From: Rhizobium sp.
GTDB taxonomy: Bacteria; Pseudomonadota; Gammaproteobacteria; Burkholderiales; Thiobacillaceae
Assembly (NCBI GenBank): GCA_019459285.1
Contig: JAIBEL010000023.1
Coordinates: forward strand, 1-33,893
DNA length: 33,893 nt
Direction of reading: 5' to 3'
In this document: positions 25,274 to 33,203 of the stretch, piece after piece
How the letters are laid out: every line of letters starts with the position of its first letter
How positions within the stretch are numbered: position 1 is the first letter of the stretch
Position numbers and translations under genes: made by a program
Notes under the pieces: model-generated
Seen by the model: the letters and a program-made list of their open reading frames with translations, nothing else
Database searches by the model: none
Told to the model about the DNA's origin: nothing

Positions 25274-25301
25274 TTGACAGCGTCATCGCAGCGGGTTTAA
25301 T
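25274..25301 (+). promoter_or_regulatory. Predicted sigma-70 promoter of the rubrerythrin gene
   Basis: TTGACA (25274-25279, perfect -35) is followed after 16 bases by TTTAAT (25296-25301, 5 of 6 to the -10 consensus). The predicted start near 25308 gives a leader of about 137 bases before the rubrerythrin ATG. A 7-1-7 palindrome begins about seven bases after that start. Confidence 0.65.
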
Positions 25302-25314
25302 CTTCGTTCAGGTA

Positions 25315-25329
25315 TTAGACTTAGTCTAA
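25315..25329. promoter_or_regulatory. 7-1-7 palindrome, Fur/PerR-family style operator
   Basis: TTAGACT-T-AGTCTAA is a perfect palindrome with 7-base arms and one central base. This is the same architecture as Fur (TGATAAT-T-ATTATCA) and PerR (TTATAAT-T-ATTATAA) boxes. It sits just downstream of the predicted rubrerythrin transcription start, where a bound repressor would block transcription. The regulator itself is not in the window. Confidence 0.6.
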
Positions 25330-25444
25330 AAACCGGATTTCACCTCGCGGCTGGCCTGCTATAAATATGAGGCGGGGCACATTGCTGCAGGGTGAAAATA
25401 TCAATGCTGCAAAGCATGTCTATGTAAACCAAGGAGATCAGGTT

Positions 25445-25864
25445 ATGCAACTCAAAGGCTCGAAAACCGAAGACCATCTGAAAGCCGCCTTTGCCGGCGA
25501 ATCGCAGGCCAACCGCCGCTACCTCTATTTCGCAGCCAAGGCTGACGTGGAAGGCTACAACGACGTCGCTGCCGTGTTCCGTTCCACCGCAGAAGGCGAA
25601 ACCGGCCATGCCCACGGCCATCTGGAATATCTGGAGAAGTGCGGCGATCCCGCCACCGGCATGGCGTTCGGCCCCACCGCCGACAACCTGAAGACGGCGA
25701 TTGCCGGCGAAACCCACGAGTACACCGACATGTATCCCGGCATGGCCAAGGATGCGCGTTCGGAAGGTTTCGACGAAATCGCCGACTGGTTCGAGACCTT
25801 GGCCAAGGCCGAGCGCTCGCACGCCAACAAATTCCAGAAAACCCTGGACACCCTGGGCGCCTAA
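25445..25864 (+). CDS. Rubrerythrin-family diiron protein lacking rubredoxin domain
   Basis: The 139-residue cytoplasmic four-helix protein has the ferritin-like diiron ligand set: Glu19 (GESQANRRY), Glu52 and His55 (EGETGH), Glu89 or Glu92 ([10 protein letters not shown]), and Glu123 with His126 (KAERSH). Rubrerythrins reduce hydrogen peroxide to water. This one stops at the four-helix bundle and lacks the C-terminal rubredoxin, so electrons must come from a separate partner. The ATG at 25445 follows AAGGAGAT at ideal spacing; in-frame upstream codons encode no conserved residues. It has its own promoter, operator and terminator, and heads the cassette with the Fe-S and DUF3501 genes. Confidence 0.92.
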   Translation: MQLKGSKTEDHLKAAFAGESQANRRYLYFAAKADVEGYNDVAAVFRSTAEGETGHAHGHLEYLEKCGDPATGMAFGPTADNLKTAIAGETHEYTDMYPGMAKDARSEGFDEIADWFETLAKAERSHANKFQKTLDTLGA

Positions 25865-25876
25865 TTTCGCCCAGGC

Positions 25877-25908
25877 AAAAAGCGGGTCGGGTTCGGCCCG
25901 CTTTTTTT
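25877..25908 (+). terminator. Rho-independent terminator after the rubrerythrin gene
   Basis: AAAAAGCGGG (25877-25886) pairs with CCCGCTTTTT (25897-25906), followed by further T to 25908. It lies 13 bases past the rubrerythrin stop. Read-through to the Fe-S gene may still occur. Confidence 0.85.
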
Positions 25909-25924
25909 GAATCTATAGTTGAAT

Positions 25925-25939
25925 TTATACCAAGTCTAA
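25925..25939. promoter_or_regulatory. Second, degenerate copy of the 7-1-7 operator before the Fe-S gene
   Basis: TTATACC-A-AGTCTAA matches the palindrome at 25315-25329 at 12 of 15 positions, with one arm perfect. It ends 12 bases before the Fe-S gene ATG. A -10-like TATAGT at 25914-25919 would put the transcription start inside this site, although no -35 is evident. Confidence 0.45.
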
Positions 25940-25951
25940 ACTGGAGTTCGC

Positions 25952-27280
25952 ATGAGCACACGCGAAGGCAATCTCGAAGCCCCCACCCGTCATCCGCTCG
26001 ACTGGAAAAACCCGGATTTCTTCAATGAAGAGAAGCTCAACCACGAGCTTGAACGGATTTTCGACATCTGTCATGGCTGCCGCCGCTGTGTGTCGCTATG
26101 CACCGCATTTCCCACGTTGTTCGATCTGGTGGACGGATCCTCGACGATGGAGGTGGACGGTGTCGCCAAGGCCGACTACTGGAAAGTGGTCGACGAGTGC
26201 TACCTGTGCGACCTCTGCTACATGACCAAATGCCCCTATGTGCCGCCGCATCCGTGGAACCTCGACTTTCCGCACACCATGCTGCGCGCCAAGGCGATCA
26301 AATTCAAAAAGGGCGGCACCACGTTCCGCGACAAGTTGCTTTCCAGCACCGACGCGATGGGCAAGCTCGCCTCGATTCCGGTGGTGGTGCAGGCCGTCAA
26401 CGCCAGCCTGAAGAACAAGCCGATCCGCAAGCTGGTCGGCAGCGTGCTGCACATCCATCCCGACCGCAAGCTGCCCGAATACGACAGTGCAAAATTCCGT
26501 TCCACCGCGAAGCCGCGCAGCGATTTCGCGGTGAAGGCCGGCGAGAGAACGCCTGGCAAAGTGGCGATCTATGCGACCTGCTATGTCAACTACAATGAAC
26601 CCGGTATCGGCCACGATCTGCTGAAACTGCTGGCGCACAATGAAATTCCCGCCGTGCTGGTCGATAAGGAAGCCTGCTGCGGCATGCCCAAGTTGGAACT
26701 GGGCGACCTCGATGCCGTCGAAAAGCTCAAGGAAACGAACATCCCGCATCTGGTCAAACTCGCCCGCGACGGCTATGCGATCCTGACCGCGGTGCCCTCG
26801 TGCACCCTGATGTACAAGCAGGAACTGCCGCTGATGTTTCCGCACGATGCCGACGTGCAAGCGGTGAAGGAAGCAATGTGGGATCCGTTCGAGTACCTGA
26901 TGGCGCGCAACGTCGATGGCTTGCTGAAGACCGACTTCAAGGACCCGCTCGGCAAGGTGGCCTATCACGTGCCGTGCCACCAGCGCGTGCAGAACATCGG
27001 CAACAAGACGCGCGACGCGCTACAGCTGGCCGGCGCCAAGGTGACGATGGTCGAGCGCTGCTCGGGCCACGACGGCACCTGGGGCGTGAAGACCGAGTAT
27101 TTCGACAAGTCGATGAAGATCGGCAAGCCGGTGTTCCGGCAGATGGCAGAGCCGCATCCCGATTACGTGAGTTCCGACTGCGCGATTGCCGCGCGTCACA
27201 TCCTCCAGGGCATGGGCGATTCCACTGCGCAGAAACAGCATCCGATCACGCTGCTGCGCATCGCCTATGGCCTGGAATGA
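25952..27280 (+). CDS. Heterodisulfide reductase/GlpC-like Fe-S protein
   Basis: The 442-residue soluble protein has two N-terminal [4Fe-4S] motifs (Cys40, 43, 46, 50 in CHGCRRCVSLC, and Cys83, 86, 89, 94 in CYLCDLCYMTKC). Two CCG-type domains follow: YATCYVNYNEPGIG to EACCGMPKLELGD, and YHVPCHQRVQNIG to ERCSGHDGTWG. This is the architecture of HdrD, GlpC and GlcF, which pass electrons between flavoproteins and quinone or disulfide partners. The substrate is unknown here. It lies between a rubrerythrin lacking its rubredoxin domain and a DUF3501 protein, so an electron-supply role is plausible. CTGGAG before the ATG serves as the ribosome binding site. Confidence 0.88.
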   Translation: MSTREGNLEAPTRHPLDWKNPDFFNEEKLNHELERIFDICHGCRRCVSLCTAFPTLFDLVDGSSTMEVDGVAKADYWKVVDECYLCDLCYMTKCPYVPPHPWNLDFPHTMLRAKAIKFKKGGTTFRDKLLSSTDAMGKLASIPVVVQAVNASLKNKPIRKLVGSVLHIHPDRKLPEYDSAKFRSTAKPRSDFAVKAGERTPGKVAIYATCYVNYNEPGIGHDLLKLLAHNEIPAVLVDKEACCGMPKLELGDLDAVEKLKETNIPHLVKLARDGYAILTAVPSCTLMYKQELPLMFPHDADVQAVKEAMWDPFEYLMARNVDGLLKTDFKDPLGKVAYHVPCHQRVQNIGNKTRDALQLAGAKVTMVERCSGHDGTWGVKTEYFDKSMKIGKPVFRQMAEPHPDYVSSDCAIAARHILQGMGDSTAQKQHPITLLRIAYGLE

Positions 27281-27304
27281 CCTGTTGTTTGCAAGGAGAA
27301 AAAC

Positions 27305-27889
27305 ATGCCGCACATTACCCGTGACAGTCTGCTGACCCTGGAAGGCTACGCCAAGGTTCGCCCCGCGATGCGCGCCGAAGTCATGGCGCACAAGAAGAAC
27401 CGCATGGTCGAGCTGGGCGATCACGTTACGCTGATCTTCGAGGACGAGAAGACCATGCGCTACCAGATCCAGGAAATGCTGCGCGCCGAGCGCACTTTCG
27501 AGGAAGCCGGCATCCAGGACGAGCTCGACGCATACAACCCGCTGGTTCCGGACGGAACCAACTGGAAGGCCACCATGATGATCCAGTACTCCGATCCGGA
27601 CGAGCGCAAGGTGGCGCTGGCCAAGCTGAAGGGCATTGAGGACCGTGTGTGGGTGCAGGTGGCCGACCAGCCGCGCGTGCATGCCATCGCCGACGAAGAC
27701 CTGGCGCGCGAGAATGAGGAGAAAACCTCGTCGGTGCATTTCCTGCGCTTTGAGCTCGATGGGACCTCGATCGCGGCGGCCAAGGCCGGCAGCCCGATCC
27801 GCATGGGCATTGACCTAGCTGCATACACGGTGGAATCGATGACGCTGGCGGACAATACGCGCGCTGCACTGGTGCTCGATTTGTCCTAA
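27305..27889 (+). CDS. DUF3501 family protein
   Basis: The 194-residue soluble protein begins MPHITRDSLLTLEGYAKVRP and contains the family-typical segments HKKNRMVELGDHVTLIFEDEKTMRYQIQEMLRAERTFE, ELDAYNPLVPDGTNWKATMMIQY and VHFLRFEL. No Cys pair or cofactor motif is visible. It starts 24 bases after the Fe-S gene stop with AAGGAGAAAAAC upstream of the ATG, so the two are cotranscribed. DUF3501 has no established function; recurrent pairing with the Fe-S protein and rubrerythrin is recalled from betaproteobacteria and points to a role in peroxide or redox metabolism. Confidence 0.85.
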   Translation: MPHITRDSLLTLEGYAKVRPAMRAEVMAHKKNRMVELGDHVTLIFEDEKTMRYQIQEMLRAERTFEEAGIQDELDAYNPLVPDGTNWKATMMIQYSDPDERKVALAKLKGIEDRVWVQVADQPRVHAIADEDLARENEEKTSSVHFLRFELDGTSIAAAKAGSPIRMGIDLAAYTVESMTLADNTRAALVLDLS

Positions 27890-27951
27890 AGTCATAGACA
27901 GGCGGTAGAACAACAATACGACAACGCACCGCCATCCTTTGAGGAGGTGTG

Positions 27952-29166
27952 ATGCTGGATCAATTGCTGGTTCATCAGGTGCGACGGCGGGTGGAAGCTT
28001 CTGGCCTGCCGTTCGTGGTCGAATTGTGGAATGGCGAACAGGTCGGTGCCGCTGCCGATGCGGCAGTCCGGGTGAAATTGCACCAGGCTGCCAGTCTCAA
28101 GGCCATGGCCCATCCCAGTTTGGGCTCGCTGGCGCGGGCCTATGTCGAGGGCAACCTCGATCTGGAGGGCGATGTCCGTGACATCCTCGCGCTTGGCGAT
28201 CGCCTGTGCAATGCGGGGGACTTCAAGTCGAAAACCGGATCGGACGGCTGGAAGTGGTGGCGCCACACGCGCAGCAAGGACCGCAAGAACATCCAGTACC
28301 ACTATGACGTGTCCAACGATTTCTACGGCTTGTGGCTGGATACGCGACGCGTCTATTCCTGTGCCTATTTCAGAACCCCGGACATGAGCCTGGACGACGC
28401 ACAGGTGGCCAAGCTCGACCACATCTGCCGCAAGCTCGACCTCCAGCCCGACGAGCAGTTTCTCGACATCGGCTGCGGCTGGGGCGGTCTGATCCTGCAT
28501 GCCGCGGAGCGCTACGGCGTGCGCGCGGTAGGCATCACCCTGTCGGACGACCAGCATGCCTACGTCAGCGAGCAGATCGAGGCGCGCGGCCTCACCGGCC
28601 GCATCGAGGTGCGCAGGATGGATTACCGCGACGTGCCCGAGCATGGCGGCTACGACAAGATCGCCAGCGTCGGCATGGTCGAGCACGTCGGCCGTCCCAA
28701 TCTGCGCACCTATTTCCACAAGATCAACGCGTTGCTGAAGCCGGGCGGACTGATGCTCAACCACGGCATCACCACGGCCGAGCCCGAGGCCAACGGCGGC
28801 CTCGGGAGCGGCATTTCCGAATTCATCGAAGACTATGTTTTCCCGGGCGGTGAACTGGTGCATGCCTCCGAGGTGCTGCGCGCTGCCGCGGGCAGTGGCC
28901 TCGAATGCCTCGACGCCGAGAACCTGCGCCCCCATTACGGCAAGACCCTGTGGCACTGGGTCACCCGGCTGGAGGCGCAGGCCGACGAAGCGCGCCGCCT
29001 GATCGGCGAGCAGAAATACCGCATCTGGCGCATCTACATGGCCGGCTCGGCCTATGCCTTCGATCATGGCTGGATGGAGCTGTGGCAGGTACTGGCGGGC
29101 AAGGCTGTAGATGGCATGCAGCCGAACTATCCGTTCAAGCGGGACTTCATCTACAAGGGTGCATGA
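27952..29166 (+). CDS. cfa: Cyclopropane-fatty-acyl-phospholipid synthase
   Basis: The 404-residue enzyme transfers a methylene from S-adenosylmethionine to cis double bonds of membrane phospholipid acyl chains. The N-terminal lipid-binding region includes ARAYVEGNLDLEGDV. The segment IQYHYDVSNDFYGLWLD is the family hallmark, followed by YSCAYF. The SAM-binding motif FLDIGCGWGG starts near residue 171, with GITLSDDQHAYV and ASVGMVEHVG after it. The C-terminal part (GMQPNYPFKRDFIYKGA) is intact. The ATG at 27952 is preceded by GAGGAGG at good spacing; the GTG at 27949 is too close to it. It lies 62 bases after the DUF3501 gene, with no terminator seen between. Confidence 0.93.
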   Translation: MLDQLLVHQVRRRVEASGLPFVVELWNGEQVGAAADAAVRVKLHQAASLKAMAHPSLGSLARAYVEGNLDLEGDVRDILALGDRLCNAGDFKSKTGSDGWKWWRHTRSKDRKNIQYHYDVSNDFYGLWLDTRRVYSCAYFRTPDMSLDDAQVAKLDHICRKLDLQPDEQFLDIGCGWGGLILHAAERYGVRAVGITLSDDQHAYVSEQIEARGLTGRIEVRRMDYRDVPEHGGYDKIASVGMVEHVGRPNLRTYFHKINALLKPGGLMLNHGITTAEPEANGGLGSGISEFIEDYVFPGGELVHASEVLRAAAGSGLECLDAENLRPHYGKTLWHWVTRLEAQADEARRLIGEQKYRIWRIYMAGSAYAFDHGWMELWQVLAGKAVDGMQPNYPFKRDFIYKGA

Positions 29167-29310
29167 GCCGCGGCGCCTAGGGGTTACAGACCCGCTGGCG
29201 CGGTTCTCGCCACGTCGGCCGGCCAGAGCACGGAGGGCCGGGGCGCACGGGAGGGTTTGAAATCGGCGTCTGCCCGGGCCATCATGCGCCATGTCAATCA
29301 GGAGCCTCCC

Positions 29311-30168
29311 ATGAAGCCGCGCCCCATCCGCCAGCTTGTCCCTGCCTTCGAGGTCACCGAAGGCGCCGGGGTCACCGTGCATCGCAGCATCGGCACGCCG
29401 GTGTTGCGGAACCTGGATCCCTTTCTGATGCTGGACCATTTCGGCAGCGACAATCCGGACGAGTACATCGCCGGTTTTCCGGATCATCCGCATCGCGGCT
29501 TCATCACCTTCACCTACATGCTCGATGGCCATATGGAACACCGCGACAGCATGGGCAACCGCGGCGACCTCAAGGCCGGCGGCGTGCAATGGATGAAGGC
29601 GGCCAGCGGCGTCATCCATTCGGAGATGCCGCAGCAGAGCAATGGCCTGATGCGCGGCTTCCAGCTCTGGATCAACCTGCCGGCCCGCGAAAAGATGTCT
29701 GCACCGGCCTACCAGGAATTTTCCGCCGCGGCCATTCCGGACGTGAACCTGGATGGCGCCCGGCTGCGTGTGCTGGCCGGCGAACTGGGCGGCACGCGTG
29801 GCGTCATCGAGGATCCGGCCACTGACGTCCGCTATCTCGACGTCAGTCTGGCGGCCGATGCGCGCTTCAGCCTGCCGCTGAACGACACGCACAATGCCTT
29901 CGTCTACGTCTTCGAGGGCAGCGCCCGCCTGGCCGGCGAGGCGCTGGCGACACATACCCTGGCGGTACTGGGTTCGGGCGACACGGTGGCGGTCGAGGCC
30001 GGACCCGCCGGCGCCCGCTTTATCCTGGTGGCAGGCCGGCCGATCGGCGAGCCCGTGGTGCAGTACGGTCCCTTCGTCATGAATACGCGCGACGAGATCG
30101 AGCAGGCCTTCGCCGATTACCAGGCAGGCCGGCTGGTGCAGGCCAAGGCGACGATGACGGGGCATTGA
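29311..30168 (+). CDS. Pirin family protein
   Basis: The 285-residue bicupin has the pirin signatures LDPFLMLDHFG, FPDHPHRGFITFTYMLDGHMEHRDSMGN, LKAGGVQWMKAASGVIHSEMP and GFQLWINLP. The metal ligands His (HPHRG, HRD) and Glu (HSE) are present in the N-terminal cupin. Bacterial pirins include quercetin dioxygenases and enzyme regulators; the role here is open. The ATG at 29311 is selected because GGAG lies 6 bases upstream; in-frame upstream codons from 29257 look non-coding. The P-type ATPase gene follows after 15 bases and is likely cotranscribed. Confidence 0.9.
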   Translation: MKPRPIRQLVPAFEVTEGAGVTVHRSIGTPVLRNLDPFLMLDHFGSDNPDEYIAGFPDHPHRGFITFTYMLDGHMEHRDSMGNRGDLKAGGVQWMKAASGVIHSEMPQQSNGLMRGFQLWINLPAREKMSAPAYQEFSAAAIPDVNLDGARLRVLAGELGGTRGVIEDPATDVRYLDVSLAADARFSLPLNDTHNAFVYVFEGSARLAGEALATHTLAVLGSGDTVAVEAGPAGARFILVAGRPIGEPVVQYGPFVMNTRDEIEQAFADYQAGRLVQAKATMTGH

Positions 30169-30183
30169 CGGTAGGATGGCCGG

Positions 30184-32757
30184 GTGAGCAAACGCGAATC
30201 CGCATCCGGCGAGCGAACTTATTTCCAGGGTTTGACGTCCTCCCTTGCCGCCGAGCGCCTGAGGACGGAGGGGCCGAACGCATTGCCCACTGACGGGTCC
30301 CGTGGCACGGCAGCCATCGTGTTCGAAGTGATCCGAGAGCCGATGTTCCTGCTGCTCCTCGCTGCAGCGGCGATCTATCTGGTGCTGGGCGACCTGCACG
30401 AAGCCCTGATGCTGCTCTTCTTCGTGTGCGTGGTGATGGGCATCACCCTCTATCAATCGCACAAGACCGAACGGGTCCTGCAGGCCCTGCGCGACCTGAC
30501 CAGTCCGCGCGCCCTGGTGCTGCGCGATGGCGAAAAGCAGCGCATCGCGGGCCACGAGGTGGTGCGCGCTGACATTCTGATGCTGGCGGAGGGCGACCGC
30601 GTGCCAGCGGATGCCTGCCTGCTGATGTGCAACGGCCTGCAGGTGGACGAATCGCTGCTGACCGGCGAAGCGGCGCCGGTCCGAAAGGCAGTGGGCGATG
30701 GGCAGGCGACTACGGCGCGCCCGGGCGGCGACGATTTGCCGATGGTGTACTCGGGCACGCTGATCGTTCAGGGACAGGGCATCGCCCGCGTGACGGCGAC
30801 CGGTCCGCGCACGGAAATCGGCAGGATCGGCAAGTCGCTGCAGGTCCTGCGCCCCGAACCGAGCCCCATGCAGAGCCAGGTGCGCCGCATGATGTGGATG
30901 TTCGCGCTGCTCGGCATCCTGTTGTGCGGCGTGGTCGTCGCGCTGTATGGCCTGACGCGCGGCGCCTGGCTCGATGCCCTACTGGCCGGCATCACGCTCG
31001 CGATTTCGCTGCTGCCCCAGGAATTCCTGGTGGTGCTCACGGTGTTTCTCGCACTGGGCGCCTGGCGCATTTCGCGCAGCAATGTGCTGACGCGGCGCAT
31101 CCCGGCGCTGGAGACGCTCGGTGCCGCCACCGTCCTGTGCGTGGACAAGACCGGCACCATCACCGAGAACCGTATGACGGTGATGCAACTGGTGACGCGC
31201 GACGCGCGCTATGCGGTCGACTACAGTCAGGAGAATTCGCTTCCGGAAGCCTTTCATGAACTGGTCGAGTTCAGCGTGCTGGCCAGCATGGTCGATCCGT
31301 TCGACCCGATGGAGAAGGCCTTTCGCCTCCTTGCCGACCACTATCTGGCGGGCACCGAGCATCTGCACGACGACTGGACGCTGATCCAGCATTACCCCCT
31401 GAGCCGCGACATGCTCGCCATGTCGCACGGCTGGCAGGCCTCCCGGCGCGACGAATACGTGGTGGCCGCCAAAGGGGCACCGGAGGCCATTGCCGACCTG
31501 TGCCACCTGTCCTCGGCGGAAACCGCGGCCATCGCCGAGGAGGCGGACCGCCTGGCAGGGCAGGGGCTGCGCGTCCTGGCCATCGCCCGGGCAACCTTCG
31601 AGGGTGCGACCTTGCCGCCGCAACAGCACGATTTCCCCTTCGTCTTTCTCGGCATGATCGCGCTGGCCGATCCCGTGCGCCCGCGCGTGCCGGAGGCGAT
31701 CCGCGTGGCGCGCGGTGCCGGGATGCGGGTAGCGATGATCACCGGCGACTATCCTGGTACGGCCGAAGCAGTTGCACGCGAGGCGGGAATCGAGCTCGGC
31801 GGCGGCGTCATCACCGGCCCGGAGATCGACGCGCTCGACGACGCGGATTTGCAGCAGCGCCTCAGGGTTGTCCACGTGTTCGCGCGCGTGGCGCCGGAAC
31901 AGAAGCTGCGTCTGGTGCAGGCCTTCAAGGCCAACGGCGAGGTGGTGGCGATGACCGGAGACGGCGTGAACGACGCGCCCGCGCTCAAGGCCGCGCACAT
32001 CGGCATCGCCATGGGCGGGCGCGGCACCGATGTCGCGCGCGAAGCGTCCTCGCTGGTTCTGCTGGACGACGACTTTGCCAGCATCGTCGATACCATTCGC
32101 CTCGGCCGGCGCATTTACAACAACCTGCACAAGGCGATGGCCTACATTCTGGCGGTTCATGTGCCGATTGCCGGCATGGCGCTGCTGCCGCTGCTGTTCG
32201 GCCTGCCGCTGGTGCTCGCGCCGGTGCATATCGTGTTTCTCGAACTCATTATCGATCCCGCGTGTTCCATCGTGTTCGAAGCCGAGCCGGAAGAGGCGGG
32301 CGCCATGGATCGGCCACCGCGCCGGCCGGACGCGCCCCTGTTCAGCCTGCGTACCCTGCTGTTGTCGCTGCTGCAGGGCGCGACGGTGTTTGTTGCCGTG
32401 GCCGCGGTGTATGCCCTCTCGCTGCAGCGCGGACAGGGCGTCGACGAGGTGCGTGCGCTGACCTTCGCCACGCTGGTGATCGGCAACTTGGGACTGATTC
32501 TGGTCAACCGCTCCTGGTCGAGCACGCTGCGGGTCTCGCTGCGTACTCCGAACGCCGCCTTGTGGCGGGTCATTGGCGGCACGCTAGTCTTCCTGGCATG
32601 CGTGCTCTACGTGCCCGGCCTGCGCGACCTGTTCGGCTTCACGTATCTGCATGCGGGCGACGTACTGCTGGCGTTTGCTGCAAGCGCGATGGGCGTCGCC
32701 TGGTTCGAATTGTTCAAGTGGGCAAGGGGAAGGCGCGCGGCGGGCGCGCGCGCCTGA
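30184..32757 (+). CDS. Cation-translocating P-type ATPase, type II-like
   Basis: The 857-residue inner-membrane pump has a complete P-type ATPase core. The N-terminal cation-ATPase region reads GLTSSLAAERLRTEGPNALP. The actuator is VDESLLTGEAAPV. The phosphorylation motif is DKTGTITENRM with Asp321, and the nucleotide-binding motif is KGAPEAI. The hinge is MTGDGVNDAPALKAAHIGIAMG near 589-610. The M4 ion site reads SLLPQEFLVVL instead of the PEGLP or PEEFP seen in most relatives. M6 carries FLELIIDPACSIVFE. No heavy-metal domain is present, so Ca, Mn or another hard cation is more likely than Cu or Zn, but this is inference. The start is a GTG at 30184. Confidence 0.92.
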   Translation: MSKRESASGERTYFQGLTSSLAAERLRTEGPNALPTDGSRGTAAIVFEVIREPMFLLLLAAAAIYLVLGDLHEALMLLFFVCVVMGITLYQSHKTERVLQALRDLTSPRALVLRDGEKQRIAGHEVVRADILMLAEGDRVPADACLLMCNGLQVDESLLTGEAAPVRKAVGDGQATTARPGGDDLPMVYSGTLIVQGQGIARVTATGPRTEIGRIGKSLQVLRPEPSPMQSQVRRMMWMFALLGILLCGVVVALYGLTRGAWLDALLAGITLAISLLPQEFLVVLTVFLALGAWRISRSNVLTRRIPALETLGAATVLCVDKTGTITENRMTVMQLVTRDARYAVDYSQENSLPEAFHELVEFSVLASMVDPFDPMEKAFRLLADHYLAGTEHLHDDWTLIQHYPLSRDMLAMSHGWQASRRDEYVVAAKGAPEAIADLCHLSSAETAAIAEEADRLAGQGLRVLAIARATFEGATLPPQQHDFPFVFLGMIALADPVRPRVPEAIRVARGAGMRVAMITGDYPGTAEAVAREAGIELGGGVITGPEIDALDDADLQQRLRVVHVFARVAPEQKLRLVQAFKANGEVVAMTGDGVNDAPALKAAHIGIAMGGRGTDVAREASSLVLLDDDFASIVDTIRLGRRIYNNLHKAMAYILAVHVPIAGMALLPLLFGLPLVLAPVHIVFLELIIDPACSIVFEAEPEEAGAMDRPPRRPDAPLFSLRTLLLSLLQGATVFVAVAAVYALSLQRGQGVDEVRALTFATLVIGNLGLILVNRSWSSTLRVSLRTPNAALWRVIGGTLVFLACVLYVPGLRDLFGFTYLHAGDVLLAFAASAMGVAWFELFKWARGRRAAGARA

Positions 32758-32780
32758 CAACGGGAATCTCGGGGGGACGC

Positions 32781-33164
32781 GTGGAAAACGGAATGGCGTT
32801 GATGCTTGCCGATATCCTGGTGGTGGCGCATCTGCTGTTCGTCGCGTTCGTCATGGCAGGCGGGTTCCTACTGGCGCGCTGGCCCAGACTGCTGGCGCTG
32901 CACCTGCCTGCCGCCGCCTGGGGCGCTTTCATCGAGTTGGGCGGTGGAATCTGTCCTCTGACGCCGCTAGAAAATCATTTTCGCGTGCTTGGCGGGGGCA
33001 GTTCCTACGGCGGCGATTTTGTCGAACGCTACCTGTTGCCGGTCCTGTATCCCGAAAATCTCAGCGTGCCGCTGCAGCAGGTGCTGGGTGGGCTGGTGGT
33101 GCTGGTCAACCTGTTTGCCTACGGTTGGGCGTACCAGACCTGGCGACGGAAGCAGGCTGCGTGA
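32781..33164 (+). CDS. DUF2784 family membrane protein
   Basis: The 127-residue protein has hydrophobic spans near 9-28 (ILVVAHLLFVAFVMAGGFLL), 34-52 and 96-114. It shows the DUF2784 pattern WPRLLALHLPAAAWGAFIELGGGICPLTPLEN, followed by GGDFVERYLLPVLYPENL. The function of the family is unknown. The GTG at 32781 is used because a G-rich ribosome binding site (GGGGGGA) lies just upstream; an ATG at 32793 is an alternative that starts four residues later. The gene lies 23 bases after the P-type ATPase stop and is probably in its operon. Confidence 0.85.
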   Translation: MENGMALMLADILVVAHLLFVAFVMAGGFLLARWPRLLALHLPAAAWGAFIELGGGICPLTPLENHFRVLGGGSSYGGDFVERYLLPVLYPENLSVPLQQVLGGLVVLVNLFAYGWAYQTWRRKQAA

Positions 33165-33203
33165 CCGCTGGGCGCGAGCCTGTTCATCGGGTGCGGCGCC
33201 TGG

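Noticed and set aside
27892..30555. 887-codon open frame on the minus strand opposite cfa and pirin
   Set aside because: It spans three unrelated plus-strand genes with intact motifs; the translated product has no recognisable domain, so it is a shadow frame.
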